Shown: in pieces, positions 1 through 8,404 of the stretch
How the letters are laid out: each line of letters opens with the position of its first letter
Numbering within the stretch: the first letter of the stretch is position 1
Assembly: GCA_016790815.1 (NCBI GenBank)
Contig: JAEUOG010000020.1
Coordinates: forward strand, 1 to 44,713
Direction: 5' to 3'
Origin: Dechloromonas sp.
GTDB lineage: Bacteria > Pseudomonadota > Gammaproteobacteria > Burkholderiales > Rhodocyclaceae
Length of the DNA stretch: 44,713 nt
The notes under the pieces: model-generated
Databases searched by the model: none
Seen by the model: the letters and a program-made list of their open reading frames with translations, nothing else
Told to the model about the DNA's origin: nothing
Position numbers and translations under genes: made by a program

Positions 1-1
1 A

Positions 2-1855
2 ATGAACAATAAAGCCATTGCCGTCCTCTGCATGCTTTCCGCCGTACCGGCGATTGCCCAGGTTTCCCCTCCCGCCGCGCCGGTGCAGGCGACGCTGAAG
101 GACGTGGCGCAGCGCGCCGTGATCAACAGTCCGGAAGTGACTTCCAAGTGGCACAATTATCGGGCGGCCGAAGAGGAAATCGGCGTCGCCCGCGGCGGTT
201 ATTTCCCGCGTGTCGACCTGACGGCCGGTTCCGGCCGGGAGAGTCTGCGTACGCCGTCGGCGGCCGAGCGCGACTATACCCGCACCGGCTATGTGCTCAG
301 CCTGAACCAGATGCTGTTCGACGGATTCGCGACACGCAGCGAGGTGCGTCGACTCGACAAGGCCCGCCTGGTTCGCTACTACGAACTGCTCGACGCGTCG
401 GAAAACGTTGCGCTCGAAGCCTCCCGCGCTTACCTCGACGTGCTCCGCTACCGGCATCTGGTCGACCTGGCCAAGGACAACTATGTCCAGCACAAGGCAA
501 CCCATGACCAGATCCAGCGCCGCGTCCAGAGCGGCGTCGGGCGTCGGGTGGATCTCGAGCAGGCCGGTAGCCGCCTGGCCCTGGCCGAAATCAACCTGGT
601 CACCGAAAACGCCAATCTGCACGACGTCTCGGCGCGCTACCAGCGCCTCGTCGGCGCCCAGCCGGCCGGCGCCATCGTCGCCCCGACCCAGGTCAACGGC
701 GCCTTCCCGGCACAGGCCAAGGCCGCGCTCGATACCCTGCATCGCAATAATCCGGCCTTGCTGGCGGCAACCGAGAACATCGAGGCCAGCCAGCATGAAA
801 TCGACGCGCGCCGGGCGGCCTATTCGCCCAAGCTCGATTTCCGTGCGCGCACCGACCAGACCCGCAACTACCTCGGCGACAGCGGTCAGCGCGACTACAA
901 CGTCGCCGAACTGGTGGTCAGCTGGAACCTGTTCAACGGCGGCTCCGACCGCGCCCGCGAAAAGCAGACCATCGAAAAGAAAAACATCGCCTTAGACCTG
1001 CGCGAAAAAGCCTGCCGCGACACCCGGCAGACACTCCTCATCGCCTACAACGACGTCCTGCGCCTCAAGGAACAAGCCACCTTCAACGCCCGTCAGGTCG
1101 CCCTCCTTGAAAAAACCCGTGACGCCTACCGTGACCAGTTCAACGTTGGCCAGCGCACCCTGCTTGACCTGCTCGACACCGAGAACGAACTTCTCGCCGC
1201 CCGTCGCGCCAACGTCAACGCCGACACCGACCTGACCCTCTCCTACCTGCGCACCTACGCCGGCATGGGCACCCTCCTCGAACAACTCGGCCTGCAGCGC
1301 CTTGACACCCCCACCCCGGGCAAAGACGAACTGGCAGACATCGACCCCAGCCAGCTCTGCCCGAGCGACCCAATCGCCCTCGGCCAGCCCGACCGTGAAG
1401 CACTCAACGCCAAAGCCGCTGCCCTCAATGCCTCGCGAGCCCCGCTCGTCGCCGCGCCGGTCGCCCTCAGCCCCGAAGCCGGCATCGAGGCGCAGGTGAA
1501 ATCCTGGGCCGCCGCCTGGTCAGCCCGCGACTACGCCTCCTACAGCGGCTTTTACGCCCCAACCTTTACCCCGGATGGTGGCCTGACCCGCGAAGACTGG
1601 GCACAACTGCGCCGTGGTCGTATCTCCGCCCGTGGCGACATCAACGTCGACATCCAGGACATGAAGGTCCGCATGGACGGCAACGACCGCGCCTTCGCTG
1701 AGTTCCGCCAGGTCTACCAGTCGAAGGGCTACAACGACACCACGCAGAAGACCCTGGAAATGATCAAGGCGGGAGGCAAGTGGCTGATCAACCGCGAGAC
1801 CTCGATCCCGTGTAGCGGCAATACGGTGGGTGGTTGCAAGGGGCTGGTGAAGTAA
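2..1855 (+). CDS. TolC-family outer membrane efflux/secretion protein with C-terminal NTF2-like domain
   Basis: The protein has 617 residues if the ATG at base 2 is the start; upstream sequence is missing, so an earlier start cannot be excluded. Residues 1-20 look like a signal peptide ending near AIAQ. Two outer-membrane efflux repeats follow (about 30-225 and 240-440), with the usual long heptad-rich helices and the LLDLLDTENELLAAR segment typical of TolC/LapE-like type I secretion channels. It should form the trimeric outer-membrane tunnel. TolC proteins usually end near 430-480 residues. Here a linker rich in Ala, Pro and Asp (about 445-500) leads to a domain of about 105 residues (SWAAAWSARDYASYSGFYAP and following) that resembles SnoaL/DUF4440, NTF2-like folds. 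No adaptor or ABC exporter lies downstream, so partners would be upstream, outside the window. The TolC call is firm; the exported substrate is unknown. Confidence 0.9.
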   Translation: MNNKAIAVLCMLSAVPAIAQVSPPAAPVQATLKDVAQRAVINSPEVTSKWHNYRAAEEEIGVARGGYFPRVDLTAGSGRESLRTPSAAERDYTRTGYVLSLNQMLFDGFATRSEVRRLDKARLVRYYELLDASENVALEASRAYLDVLRYRHLVDLAKDNYVQHKATHDQIQRRVQSGVGRRVDLEQAGSRLALAEINLVTENANLHDVSARYQRLVGAQPAGAIVAPTQVNGAFPAQAKAALDTLHRNNPALLAATENIEASQHEIDARRAAYSPKLDFRARTDQTRNYLGDSGQRDYNVAELVVSWNLFNGGSDRAREKQTIEKKNIALDLREKACRDTRQTLLIAYNDVLRLKEQATFNARQVALLEKTRDAYRDQFNVGQRTLLDLLDTENELLAARRANVNADTDLTLSYLRTYAGMGTLLEQLGLQRLDTPTPGKDELADIDPSQLCPSDPIALGQPDREALNAKAAALNASRAPLVAAPVALSPEAGIEAQVKSWAAAWSARDYASYSGFYAPTFTPDGGLTREDWAQLRRGRISARGDINVDIQDMKVRMDGNDRAFAEFRQVYQSKGYNDTTQKTLEMIKAGGKWLINRETSIPCSGNTVGGCKGLVK

Positions 1856-1871
1856 GGCAGACCCGGATGGC

Positions 1872-1891
1872 CCGACCGGATTTCCGGTCGG
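1872..1891. repeat. GC-rich hairpin after the TolC gene
   Basis: CCGACCGG (1872-1879) and CCGGTCGG (1884-1891) form a perfect 8-bp stem with an ATTT loop, 17 bases after the TolC stop. No T-run follows on either strand, so on its own it is not a classic intrinsic terminator. It may protect the mRNA 3' end or act with the hairpin just downstream. Confidence 0.55.
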
Positions 1892-1905
1892 AGCTCCCAA
1901 AAAGA

Positions 1906-1933
1906 CAAAGGCCATGCAGATGCGTGGCCTTTG
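1906..1933 (-). terminator. Hairpin terminator between convergent TolC and regulator genes
   Basis: CAAAGGCCA (1906-1914) pairs with TGGCCTTTG (1925-1933), and the inner GC/GC pairs extend the stem. On the minus strand the stem runs into TGTCTTTTT, so it fits a Rho-independent terminator for the response regulator. It may also stop transcription of the TolC gene from the other side. Confidence 0.6.
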
Positions 1934-1951
1934 GCGTTAACGGGAACGTGG

Positions 1952-2656
1952 TCAGGTGACGGCGTCTACTTGGGCGATGAAAACATAGCCCTGTGAGCGC
2001 AGCGTCTTGATGAAGTGGCTGCCATCGGCCTGCTTGCCCAGAATGCGGCGGATCTGGCTGACGTGGACGTCGATGATCCGGTCGTAGGGGATGTATTCGC
2101 GCTTCAGGACGCGCGATAGTTGCTCCCGGGAAAGCGCTTCGAAAGGGTGTTCAAGAAAAGCGAGAAGCAGCGCAAAGCCAGAAACCCCGAGCGGCGTTGG
2201 TTTTCCGCCGGCGAGCGTGAGTTCGCGTGAGGCGGGATCCAGCATCCAGTCGCCGAAATGGAGGCGGCGCATTTCGCCGCGGGTTGCAGTGGCGCGTTGT
2301 GTGCGACGCAATAAGCTACGTGTACGGGCCAGCAGCTCCCGCATGTTGCAGGGTTTGGGCAAAAAGTCGTCGGCGCCAATCTCGATGCCGATGATGCGCT
2401 CTATTTCGTCGGAGCGGGTGGAGTGGATCAGTACCGGCACCTCGGATGTTTGGCGCAACTGGCGGAGCAGTTCAAGCCCGTCGGCATCCGGCAGGCTGAG
2501 GTCAAGAATGATGACGTCAGGTTTCTCGTCCATTTGCCGCCACATGGCTGCGCCGGTTTCGGCAAAAATACAATCTATTCCGGCAGCGGACAGAGTTGAA
2601 CTCAGCACATGGCGAGTTCCCGGATCGTCCTCAACAATAAGCGCAGTCTGACGCAT
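1952..2656 (-). CDS. OmpR/PhoB-family response regulator
   Basis: A 234-residue two-domain regulator. The receiver (about 4-118) has the acidic pair E9/D10, phospho-acceptor D52 (ILDLSLPDADG), T/S at the switch position (LIHSTRSDE) and the KP lysine. The C-terminal winged helix (about 130-228) has the REYIPYDRIIDVHVSQIRR recognition-helix signature of the OmpR family. I chose the ATG at 2656 (MRQTALIVEDD). A longer frame begins at a TTG at 2701, but it would add 15 residues unlike the family and run into the palindromic promoter region. It is divergent from the HPt-kinase operon, so that operon probably supplies its phosphoryl groups and may also be its target. Target genes cannot be read from the sequence. 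Confidence 0.9.
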   Translation of the reverse strand: MRQTALIVEDDPGTRHVLSSTLSAAGIDCIFAETGAAMWRQMDEKPDVIILDLSLPDADGLELLRQLRQTSEVPVLIHSTRSDEIERIIGIEIGADDFLPKPCNMRELLARTRSLLRRTQRATATRGEMRRLHFGDWMLDPASRELTLAGGKPTPLGVSGFALLLAFLEHPFEALSREQLSRVLKREYIPYDRIIDVHVSQIRRILGKQADGSHFIKTLRSQGYVFIAQVDAVT

Positions 2657-2702
2657 GTCTGTTTGCTTCGATTCCACAGTAAAAGCAGGATTGTAATCCA
2701 AT

Positions 2703-2725
2703 GTAAAACAAAGGCTTTGTTTTAC
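2703..2725. promoter_or_regulatory. 23-bp palindrome in the divergent promoter region
   Basis: GTAAAACAAAG (2703-2713), one central G (2714), then CTTTGTTTTAC (2715-2725): an 11+1+11 inverted repeat without mismatch. It sits in the 157-base gap between the minus-strand regulator (start 2656) and the plus-strand HPt gene (start 2814). A smaller palindrome, GGATTGTAATCC (2688-2699), lies beside it. With no gene reading into the gap from either side, an operator is more likely than a terminator, although a T-run (2729-2734) follows on the plus strand. Which protein binds is unknown. Confidence 0.6.
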
Positions 2726-2813
2726 TATTTTTTAACATTGCGTCGGCTTCTCGGGCGACAATTCATGCCTGTTTTCAGTCGTTGTCGATCAACCAACAAG
2801 CTTATCGAACTGG

Positions 2814-3206
2814 ATGTCTGTTCCCCATACTCTGGAAGGCTTCGAAGTGAGCGCAGCTGTCGAGCGCATGCTTGATCAGCCCACGCTCTGGTGGCAGGCC
2901 GTGGGGCTGTTTGTCGAGCATTTTTCTGCTTGGGAGCTGACTTGGCAGGGCTGCATCGGAGACCTTGCCAGAGAGAAAAAGGCCGTCCATGCCTTGCGTA
3001 GCGCTGCGGCCAACATCGGTGCGGTGGCGCTTTCCAGTGTGGCTGCCGATCTTGAAAGCCAATTGTTGAGGTGTCTGGAGGGCTCTTCTGCATGCGTGCC
3101 TGACCAGTTGCGCATCCATCTGAGGGAGTCGTACCGGAGAACATTTCAGGTTGCTGCGGAGGCGTGGCGTTCCGTTCAGCGCCCGCTCGAAGGGCGTGCA
3201 TGCTGA
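2814..3206 (+). CDS. Stand-alone histidine phosphotransfer (HPt) protein
   Basis: A 130-residue protein made of one HPt domain. The core is [14 protein letters not shown], with the phospho-accepting histidine at H59, followed by the usual small-residue helix and a second amphipathic helix ([18 protein letters not shown]). The family normally has HxLKG; here Lys is replaced by Arg and Gly by Ser (HALRS), a tolerated but less common version. The N-terminus ([13 protein letters not shown]) resembles the GFDVxxGLxRL start of HPt domains. The ATG at 2814 is the natural start. The stop overlaps the next gene by 7 nt, so the two are co-translated. It could shuttle phosphate between the kinase's receivers and the nearby regulators. 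Confidence 0.8.
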   Translation: MSVPHTLEGFEVSAAVERMLDQPTLWWQAVGLFVEHFSAWELTWQGCIGDLAREKKAVHALRSAAANIGAVALSSVAADLESQLLRCLEGSSACVPDQLRIHLRESYRRTFQVAAEAWRSVQRPLEGRAC

Positions 3207-5962
3207 GCCAGCTGCCTACCGTTTCGATACGCGCCCGTCTCGCGAGCATCAATATTCATGCTTTGCTGGTGGCGGTGACTATCGTCGGGGTGCTGATTCT
3301 GCTTACCTCTGGCTGGATGACCTTGCGGGGACATGTATCCGAAGGCTACGCCCGCCTGGAGCTGCTCAACGAGACCTTGAAGCGGCCCTTGGAGGATGGC
3401 TCGCGCCAGGAAATCGGAGAGAAATTTTCGACGCTGCGCAGTACGCAGAACCACTATTCGGCTGCCTTGTTCAGGCAAGACCATTCAGTTTACGTAGCCT
3501 ATGATCACAACGGGGCTGAGGATACAACTCCTTTGCCGCTGATCGATCCGGTAGCTGGGCATCGAGTTTACTGGGACCGGATTGATTTTTTGGTACGGCC
3601 CGGTCAACCCGACCGGCCCTTCGGGTGGTTGCGCTTGAGCCTCGATATGAGCAGCGTGTATCAGCAGTTGCTCATTTATCTCGGCTTGGTATTGCTTGAA
3701 CTCGCAGTGGCCCTGGCCATCGCGCTACGTTTGCAGGCGCGGCAAGTGGAGAAGCTGGTCGAGCCGCTGCTGGATCTGACCCACAACATGGCTGAGGTGT
3801 CGGTTGGCAGGCTGGATATTCGCGCAGCTGATAGCGGAATAACGGAGATCGCCAAGCTGGCCAATGGCTTCAACCTGATGGTTGACCAGATTCGCGAGCG
3901 GGATCACTGGTTGTCGACCCATCTGGGCAATCTTGAGCAGATCGTCGAGCAGCGCACACGCGAACTGCGTCTCGCCAAGGAGGCGGCCGAGGCGGGCAGT
4001 CTGGCCAAGAGCGAGTTCCTGGCGACCATGAGCCATGAGATCCGGACGCCAATGAATGGTGTTCTGGGCATGACAGAGCTCTTGCTCAATACCGGCCTTG
4101 CGCCAACGCAACGCCAGTTCGTCGAGGCGGTAGAGCGCTCTGGCAAGCACTTGCTGGCGATCATCAACGATATTCTTGATTTCTCGAAAATCGAGTCGGG
4201 CAAACTGGAACTTGATGTGGTCGATTTCGACCTGCGCCGTTTGCTGGAGGATTCGCTGGCGCTTTTTGCGCAGCAAGCCAGCAAGAAGGGCCTCGATTTG
4301 CTGGCTGATATGCCTCCGGGCGAATGCCTGTTCGTGCGTGGCGATCCGCTACGTGTTCGGCAGATCGTGGTGAATTTGCTTGGTAACGCAGTGAAATTCA
4401 CTGCAAGCGGTGAAATATTTCTCCGTTTGCGCGTTGTCGAACGTTCCGAATCGGGCCTGAAATTCCAGTTGACCGTGAGTGACACGGGGATCGGCATACC
4501 GCCTGAGGCACATCAGCGTATTTTTGAGCACTTTGCCCAGGCGGATGGCTCGACAACCCGCCAGTACGGGGGGACAGGCCTGGGGCTCGCTATCTGTCAG
4601 CGGCTGCTCGATATGATGGGCGGTTCGATCGCTGTCGAGAGTCAGCCCGGGCAGGGCGCGAGTTTTACGGTGGCGCTTTCTCTCCCGCCCGGCAAGCTTG
4701 TTGAGCCATTGCTGGCGCCGCAGGTCACCAGGGAGGTTGGTCGCCGCCTGCTTGTTGTTGATGACACCCCGGCTCATTCCCGGATTCTGCTTGGTCAGCT
4801 TCATGGGCGCGGATTCCGGGTTGATACTGCCGCTTCCGGGTTGTCGGCGTTTTCCATGGCGAATGCTGCATTGGCCGAGGGCGAGCCGTATGCGCTGCTG
4901 GTCATCGATATGGAGATGGCTGAACTTTCTGGTATGGACCTGTTGCGCGCATTGCATGCCGATCAGCGCCTGTCCGCGATTCGCGTGATCGTATATTCAG
5001 CTGAGCCTTCCATGAAAGAGCAGTTGGCGACAGCGAAGCTTGAGGTGCTGGCCTGCCTGCAAAAGCCCTTGCGTCAGGCCGAATTCCTGCGAGCTGTCGA
5101 GGCGGCCTTCGCCGAGGGAGGGTATAGCCCAGATGAGAAACCCGTTGCGACCGATCGACGACTGCGGGGCCGGGTATTGCTTGCCGAAGATAACGAAAGC
5201 AATTTGATTGTCGCCCGCGCCCAGCTCCAGAGAATGGGGCTTGAGGTCGTTACCGCGTGCGATGGTCAGCAGGTGCTCGACCTATTGGCGACTGAAACGG
5301 TTGATCTGATTCTGATGGATTGCCAGATGCCGAATCTCGATGGCTTTGCGGCTACGGAGGCATTCCGGAGACGTGAGGCGGCGGGGGGACTGCGGCTACC
5401 GGTGATCGCATTGACCGCCAACGCCATGAAGGGGGATCGCGAACGTTGTATCGCCGCAGGGATGGACGACTATCTGGCCAAGCCCTATACCGGCGACGCG
5501 CTCTTTGCGGTACTTGCGCATTGGCTGCCGGCGGAGCGGCGCAAGTCGGTCGAGACCGTTGCGCCATCTCCCCGGGAGCGGTACGAAAATCAAGGCAGCG
5601 ACGCGTCGCCCCTCGATCCGAAAGCGCTTGAGAAAATTAGGGCCTTGTTCCCTGAAAACCCGGAGGCGCTCACCAGGCAGGTGCTGGCTGCCTATCTGAA
5701 CGCTGCAGAGCGCGAATGGGCTCTGTTTGACCAGGGATTGTCCGATGGGGACGCCAGCTTGCTGGCTCGCGCGGCCCACGCCCTCAAATCGAGCAGCTTC
5801 AACGTTGGTGCCAACGGCCTGGCCGAACGTTGCGGCGAGATCGAGCAGCTTGGTCGCGGAGGGCAGATGCGCCAGTTGCTGACGCGCGTTGACGGGCTGC
5901 GCGCTGAATGGAGGCGCGTCGAGGCAGCACTCAAGGCTTTGTTGGCAGGGCGTGGGGCATGA
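3200..5962 (+). CDS. Hybrid sensor histidine kinase (HAMP-HisKA-HATPase-REC-REC-HPt)
   Basis: A 920-residue inner-membrane hybrid kinase. TM1 lies at about 20-40, a periplasmic sensor region of about 115 residues follows, TM2 is at about 157-177, then HAMP. HisKA has H279 in [13 protein letters not shown]. The ATPase domain shows N box [11 protein letters not shown]1 DTGIGIP and G2 GGTGLGL. Two receivers follow (about 515-635, D in VIDMEM; about 657-775, D in [11 protein letters not shown]), then a C-terminal HPt domain with H860 in AHALKSSS. The order matches BarA/EvgS-type phosphorelays, with one additional receiver. I take the ATG at 3200, which overlaps the HPt stop; a GTG at 3164 is also in frame but lies deeper inside the HPt gene. 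The stop overlaps the next gene as ATGA. The ligand is unknown. Confidence 0.9.
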   Translation: MLSQLPTVSIRARLASINIHALLVAVTIVGVLILLTSGWMTLRGHVSEGYARLELLNETLKRPLEDGSRQEIGEKFSTLRSTQNHYSAALFRQDHSVYVAYDHNGAEDTTPLPLIDPVAGHRVYWDRIDFLVRPGQPDRPFGWLRLSLDMSSVYQQLLIYLGLVLLELAVALAIALRLQARQVEKLVEPLLDLTHNMAEVSVGRLDIRAADSGITEIAKLANGFNLMVDQIRERDHWLSTHLGNLEQIVEQRTRELRLAKEAAEAGSLAKSEFLATMSHEIRTPMNGVLGMTELLLNTGLAPTQRQFVEAVERSGKHLLAIINDILDFSKIESGKLELDVVDFDLRRLLEDSLALFAQQASKKGLDLLADMPPGECLFVRGDPLRVRQIVVNLLGNAVKFTASGEIFLRLRVVERSESGLKFQLTVSDTGIGIPPEAHQRIFEHFAQADGSTTRQYGGTGLGLAICQRLLDMMGGSIAVESQPGQGASFTVALSLPPGKLVEPLLAPQVTREVGRRLLVVDDTPAHSRILLGQLHGRGFRVDTAASGLSAFSMANAALAEGEPYALLVIDMEMAELSGMDLLRALHADQRLSAIRVIVYSAEPSMKEQLATAKLEVLACLQKPLRQAEFLRAVEAAFAEGGYSPDEKPVATDRRLRGRVLLAEDNESNLIVARAQLQRMGLEVVTACDGQQVLDLLATETVDLILMDCQMPNLDGFAATEAFRRREAAGGLRLPVIALTANAMKGDRERCIAAGMDDYLAKPYTGDALFAVLAHWLPAERRKSVETVAPSPRERYENQGSDASPLDPKALEKIRALFPENPEALTRQVLAAYLNAAEREWALFDQGLSDGDASLLARAAHALKSSSFNVGANGLAERCGEIEQLGRGGQMRQLLTRVDGLRAEWRRVEAALKALLAGRGA

Positions 5963-6339
5963 CAGTCGCGCCCTTGCGCCTCCTCGCCGCCGATGATGAT
6001 CCAACGGCAGGGTTGCTGCTGAAGGCAGCGCTGGTCAGCGGTGGTTTTGCCTTGACGCTGGTCGACAACGGGAGCGATGCGTTGCGCGCGTTCGAGCAAG
6101 CCGACTTCGACATCGCATTGCTCGATGTCGAAATGCCCGGGCTGGACGGCTTCGAGGTCTGCTCGGCCATTCGCCAGACGCGCGGTGTCGACTTTCCTGT
6201 GGTGCTGGTTACCGGGCGTTGTGACCACGAATTCTTCGAGCGTGCCGCCCAGCTTTCGGCCAGCTACATAGCCAAGCCGGTGAATTGGACATCGCTCGGC
6301 GGCATGCTGCACTCACTGGTCGCTTCGAAAGCGCGCTAG
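5959..6339 (+). CDS. Single-domain response regulator (CheY-like)
   Basis: A 126-residue receiver with no output domain. All phosphorylation residues are present: the acidic cluster D12-D14, D56 in [15 protein letters not shown] in LVTGR, and K in AKP. The ATG at 5959 overlaps the kinase stop as ATGA; the in-frame ATG at 5908 lies inside the kinase HPt domain and is not needed. It may be an extra phosphate acceptor or sink in the relay, or signal through protein contacts. Confidence 0.88.
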   Translation: MTVAPLRLLAADDDPTAGLLLKAALVSGGFALTLVDNGSDALRAFEQADFDIALLDVEMPGLDGFEVCSAIRQTRGVDFPVVLVTGRCDHEFFERAAQLSASYIAKPVNWTSLGGMLHSLVASKAR

Positions 6340-6434
6340 GCCGGCTTCTCCCGAACGCCCATATCGACGGGGGTTATGGCAGAATCGGGGTAAATGGCAA
6401 AAAAGCCAGATACTGGACGAGCTGGGGGGGCTGC

Positions 6435-6932
6435 ATGCAATACCGGAAATTTCTGCGAAGCTCGCTTGGCGCCGTGTTTTTTGCGGGTTTTTTGGTGTCG
6501 ACCGCAGCATTGGCTCAGGATGCAAGGCCGCTGACCAAAGGACAGACGCTGTATCTGCCCATCTACTCGCACATGGCATACGGCAATCTGGGCAAGAGCG
6601 GCAAGGCGTCGCAGGTGTTGCTCTCCGCACTGGTCAGCATCCGCAATACCGATGGCAAGCGACCGATCCGGGTGTCATCTGCCAGGTATTTCGATACCAA
6701 TGGGAAGTTGCTCGGCGAACGCGTGCCGGCGCCCGCGAGCATCGCCCCGTACGGAACGCTGGAGCTGTTCGTTGAACTGAATGACGCTTCCGGCGGGTCC
6801 GGCGCCAACTTCATCATCAAGTGGGATGCCGATCAGCCGGTCAGTCCGCCACTGGTCGAGTCGCTTCATGCGAATATGGATGGCGGCAAGGCGGTCATCT
6901 TCATGACCCAGTCGGTGCCATTGGCTGAATGA
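6435..6932 (+). CDS. DUF3124 family secreted protein
   Basis: A 165-residue protein that begins with a signal peptide (MQYRKFLRSSLGAVFFAGFL..., likely cut after AALA). The mature part matches my recollection of DUF3124: LPIYSHMAYG near its start, then SALVSIRNTD, ARYFDTNGKL, and a C-terminal FIIKWDAD segment. The start at 6435 is preceded by a G-rich run that can act as ribosome binding site; an in-frame ATG at 6285 would overlap the response regulator gene and spoil the signal peptide. Its stop overlaps the following channel gene as ATGA, so the two are translated together. Its biochemical role is unknown; the coupling suggests a periplasmic partner or modulator of the channel. Confidence 0.75.
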   Translation: MQYRKFLRSSLGAVFFAGFLVSTAALAQDARPLTKGQTLYLPIYSHMAYGNLGKSGKASQVLLSALVSIRNTDGKRPIRVSSARYFDTNGKLLGERVPAPASIAPYGTLELFVELNDASGGSGANFIIKWDADQPVSPPLVESLHANMDGGKAVIFMTQSVPLAE

Positions 6933-7987
6933 GAGACAGTCCCCGCGTTTCACCAATCAGGGCTCTGGATACCGGATACATCGTCCGGCTGCTTTTTGTC
7001 GCGCTCTGGATGCTGTTTGCGGTGCACTTGTTTGGCACCATCGGCTACATGGTGCTGACCGAAGGCAAGTATTCGTGGTTTGACTGCTTCTACATGACCT
7101 TCATAACCGTCGCCACCATCGGCTTCGGCGAAATCATCGACATGTCGAGCAATCAGCCGGCGCGAATCCTGACAGTGGTCATCGGTATTCTCGGTGCCGG
7201 CAATCTGTCTCTGCTGTTCTCGGTGGTTACCGTGGCGCTGCTTGAAACCGATCTCAATGGAACCCTGCGGAGAAAACGCATGGAAAAAGCAATCAGGAAA
7301 CTCAAGGGTCACTATATTCTTTGTGGCTTCGGACGGGTCGGACGCAACATTGCGCACGAACTGGAGGCAACCAATCGTCACTTTGTCGGCATTGACGAAG
7401 ACCTTCAGCGACTGGAGGACTACAAGGAAAAAAACCCGGGGTTTCTCTATCTTCATGGCGATGCCAGTGATGACGATGTGCTGGTCGCATCGGATCTGGC
7501 GGACGCCAAGGGGCTTTTTGCCGTGACTGGCGACGATTCGCGAAACCTGATGATCGTCATCACCGCCAAGCAACTGAAGCCCGAATTGCGTGTCGTGGCG
7601 CGCTGTACCGAGACAAGAAACGTTGAAAAAATGCGCAAGGCCGGAGCGGATGCGATTGTCTCGCCCGACTTTACCGGAGGCATGCGCATTGCGTCGGCCA
7701 TGATCCGGCCGCATGTGGTTTCGTTCCTCGATGAAATGCTGAAGTCGGAGAAGAATCTGCGCGTCGAGGAGGTGCCGGTGCCTGCCGGCTTTGTGCCCAA
7801 GCCGATCGGGTCACTGACCTTGCGCAGCGCCAACTACGTGTTCCTGGCAGTGCGCAAGCAGGATGGCCATTGGCAATTCAATCCTGACCAGGACTTCTTG
7901 CTCCATCCCGGCTGTATGGTTATCGCCATGGCGAGTCCGGTCGGGCGTTCGGAGATCGAGATGCTGTTGATCGACATGGCATCCTGA
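6929..7987 (+). CDS. Two-TM potassium channel with RCK (TrkA-N/TrkA-C) domain
   Basis: A 352-residue channel subunit. TM1 is at about 18-43, the pore helix and filter follow ([12 protein letters not shown], filter residues 63-68), and TM2 is at about 78-105. A Rossmann RCK/TrkA-N domain begins at [18 protein letters not shown] (GxGxxG nucleotide-binding loop), and a TrkA-C-like domain closes the protein (about 260-345). The layout is that of MthK/Kch-type tetrameric channels gated by a cytosolic ring. The filter reads TIGFGE rather than TVGYGD; Phe for Tyr and Glu for Asp occur in some bacterial channels. Start ATG 6929 overlaps the DUF3124 stop. Potassium is the expected ion, but the filter change leaves some room for other selectivity. 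Confidence 0.88.
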   Translation: MRDSPRVSPIRALDTGYIVRLLFVALWMLFAVHLFGTIGYMVLTEGKYSWFDCFYMTFITVATIGFGEIIDMSSNQPARILTVVIGILGAGNLSLLFSVVTVALLETDLNGTLRRKRMEKAIRKLKGHYILCGFGRVGRNIAHELEATNRHFVGIDEDLQRLEDYKEKNPGFLYLHGDASDDDVLVASDLADAKGLFAVTGDDSRNLMIVITAKQLKPELRVVARCTETRNVEKMRKAGADAIVSPDFTGGMRIASAMIRPHVVSFLDEMLKSEKNLRVEEVPVPAGFVPKPIGSLTLRSANYVFLAVRKQDGHWQFNPDQDFLLHPGCMVIAMASPVGRSEIEMLLIDMAS

Positions 7988-8060
7988 GGCGGTTTGTTGG
8001 CGTTCTGCGGTTTTTTCGGCAGGTTTTTCTGTCGGCCGCAAAAATTATGGAGGAGTTGGT

Positions 8061-8363
8061 ATGCAAAAGATGATCTTGATTGCCGGTGCTTTCCTGCTGA
8101 TGGCTGGTGCAGCCCAGGCCTCGCCGGACCTGGCGAAAGCCAAGAACTGCATGACCTGCCATACCGTCGACAAGAAGATCGTCGGTCCGGCGTACAAGGA
8201 TATCGCCGCCAAGCGAGCCGCCGAAAAGGGGGCAGAAGCAGCCCTGACGGCAAAGATCAAGAATGGCAGCCAAGGCGAGTGGGGCCAGGTGCCGATGCCG
8301 GCGAACAACGTGACAGATGCCGAAGCGGCAACCCTTGCCAAGTGGGTGCTCTCCCAGAAATAG
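8061..8363 (+). CDS. Class I cytochrome c (c551/c552-like)
   Basis: A 100-residue periplasmic electron carrier. A signal peptide (about 1-20, ending AAQA) is followed by a heme c site C30-M-T-C33-H34, the conserved [11 protein letters not shown] segment, and the axial methionine M79 in VPMPANN. This is the size and plan of Pseudomonas cytochrome c551. A clear ribosome binding site, GGAGG, lies 7 bases before the ATG. It probably donates electrons to a terminal oxidase, nitrite reductase or peroxidase, none of which is in the window. Confidence 0.93.
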   Translation: MQKMILIAGAFLLMAGAAQASPDLAKAKNCMTCHTVDKKIVGPAYKDIAAKRAAEKGAEAALTAKIKNGSQGEWGQVPMPANNVTDAEAATLAKWVLSQK

Positions 8364-8404
8364 TCGCCGTACTGCAGGTGCAAAACAATGAAACGAAAGA
8401 CTGA

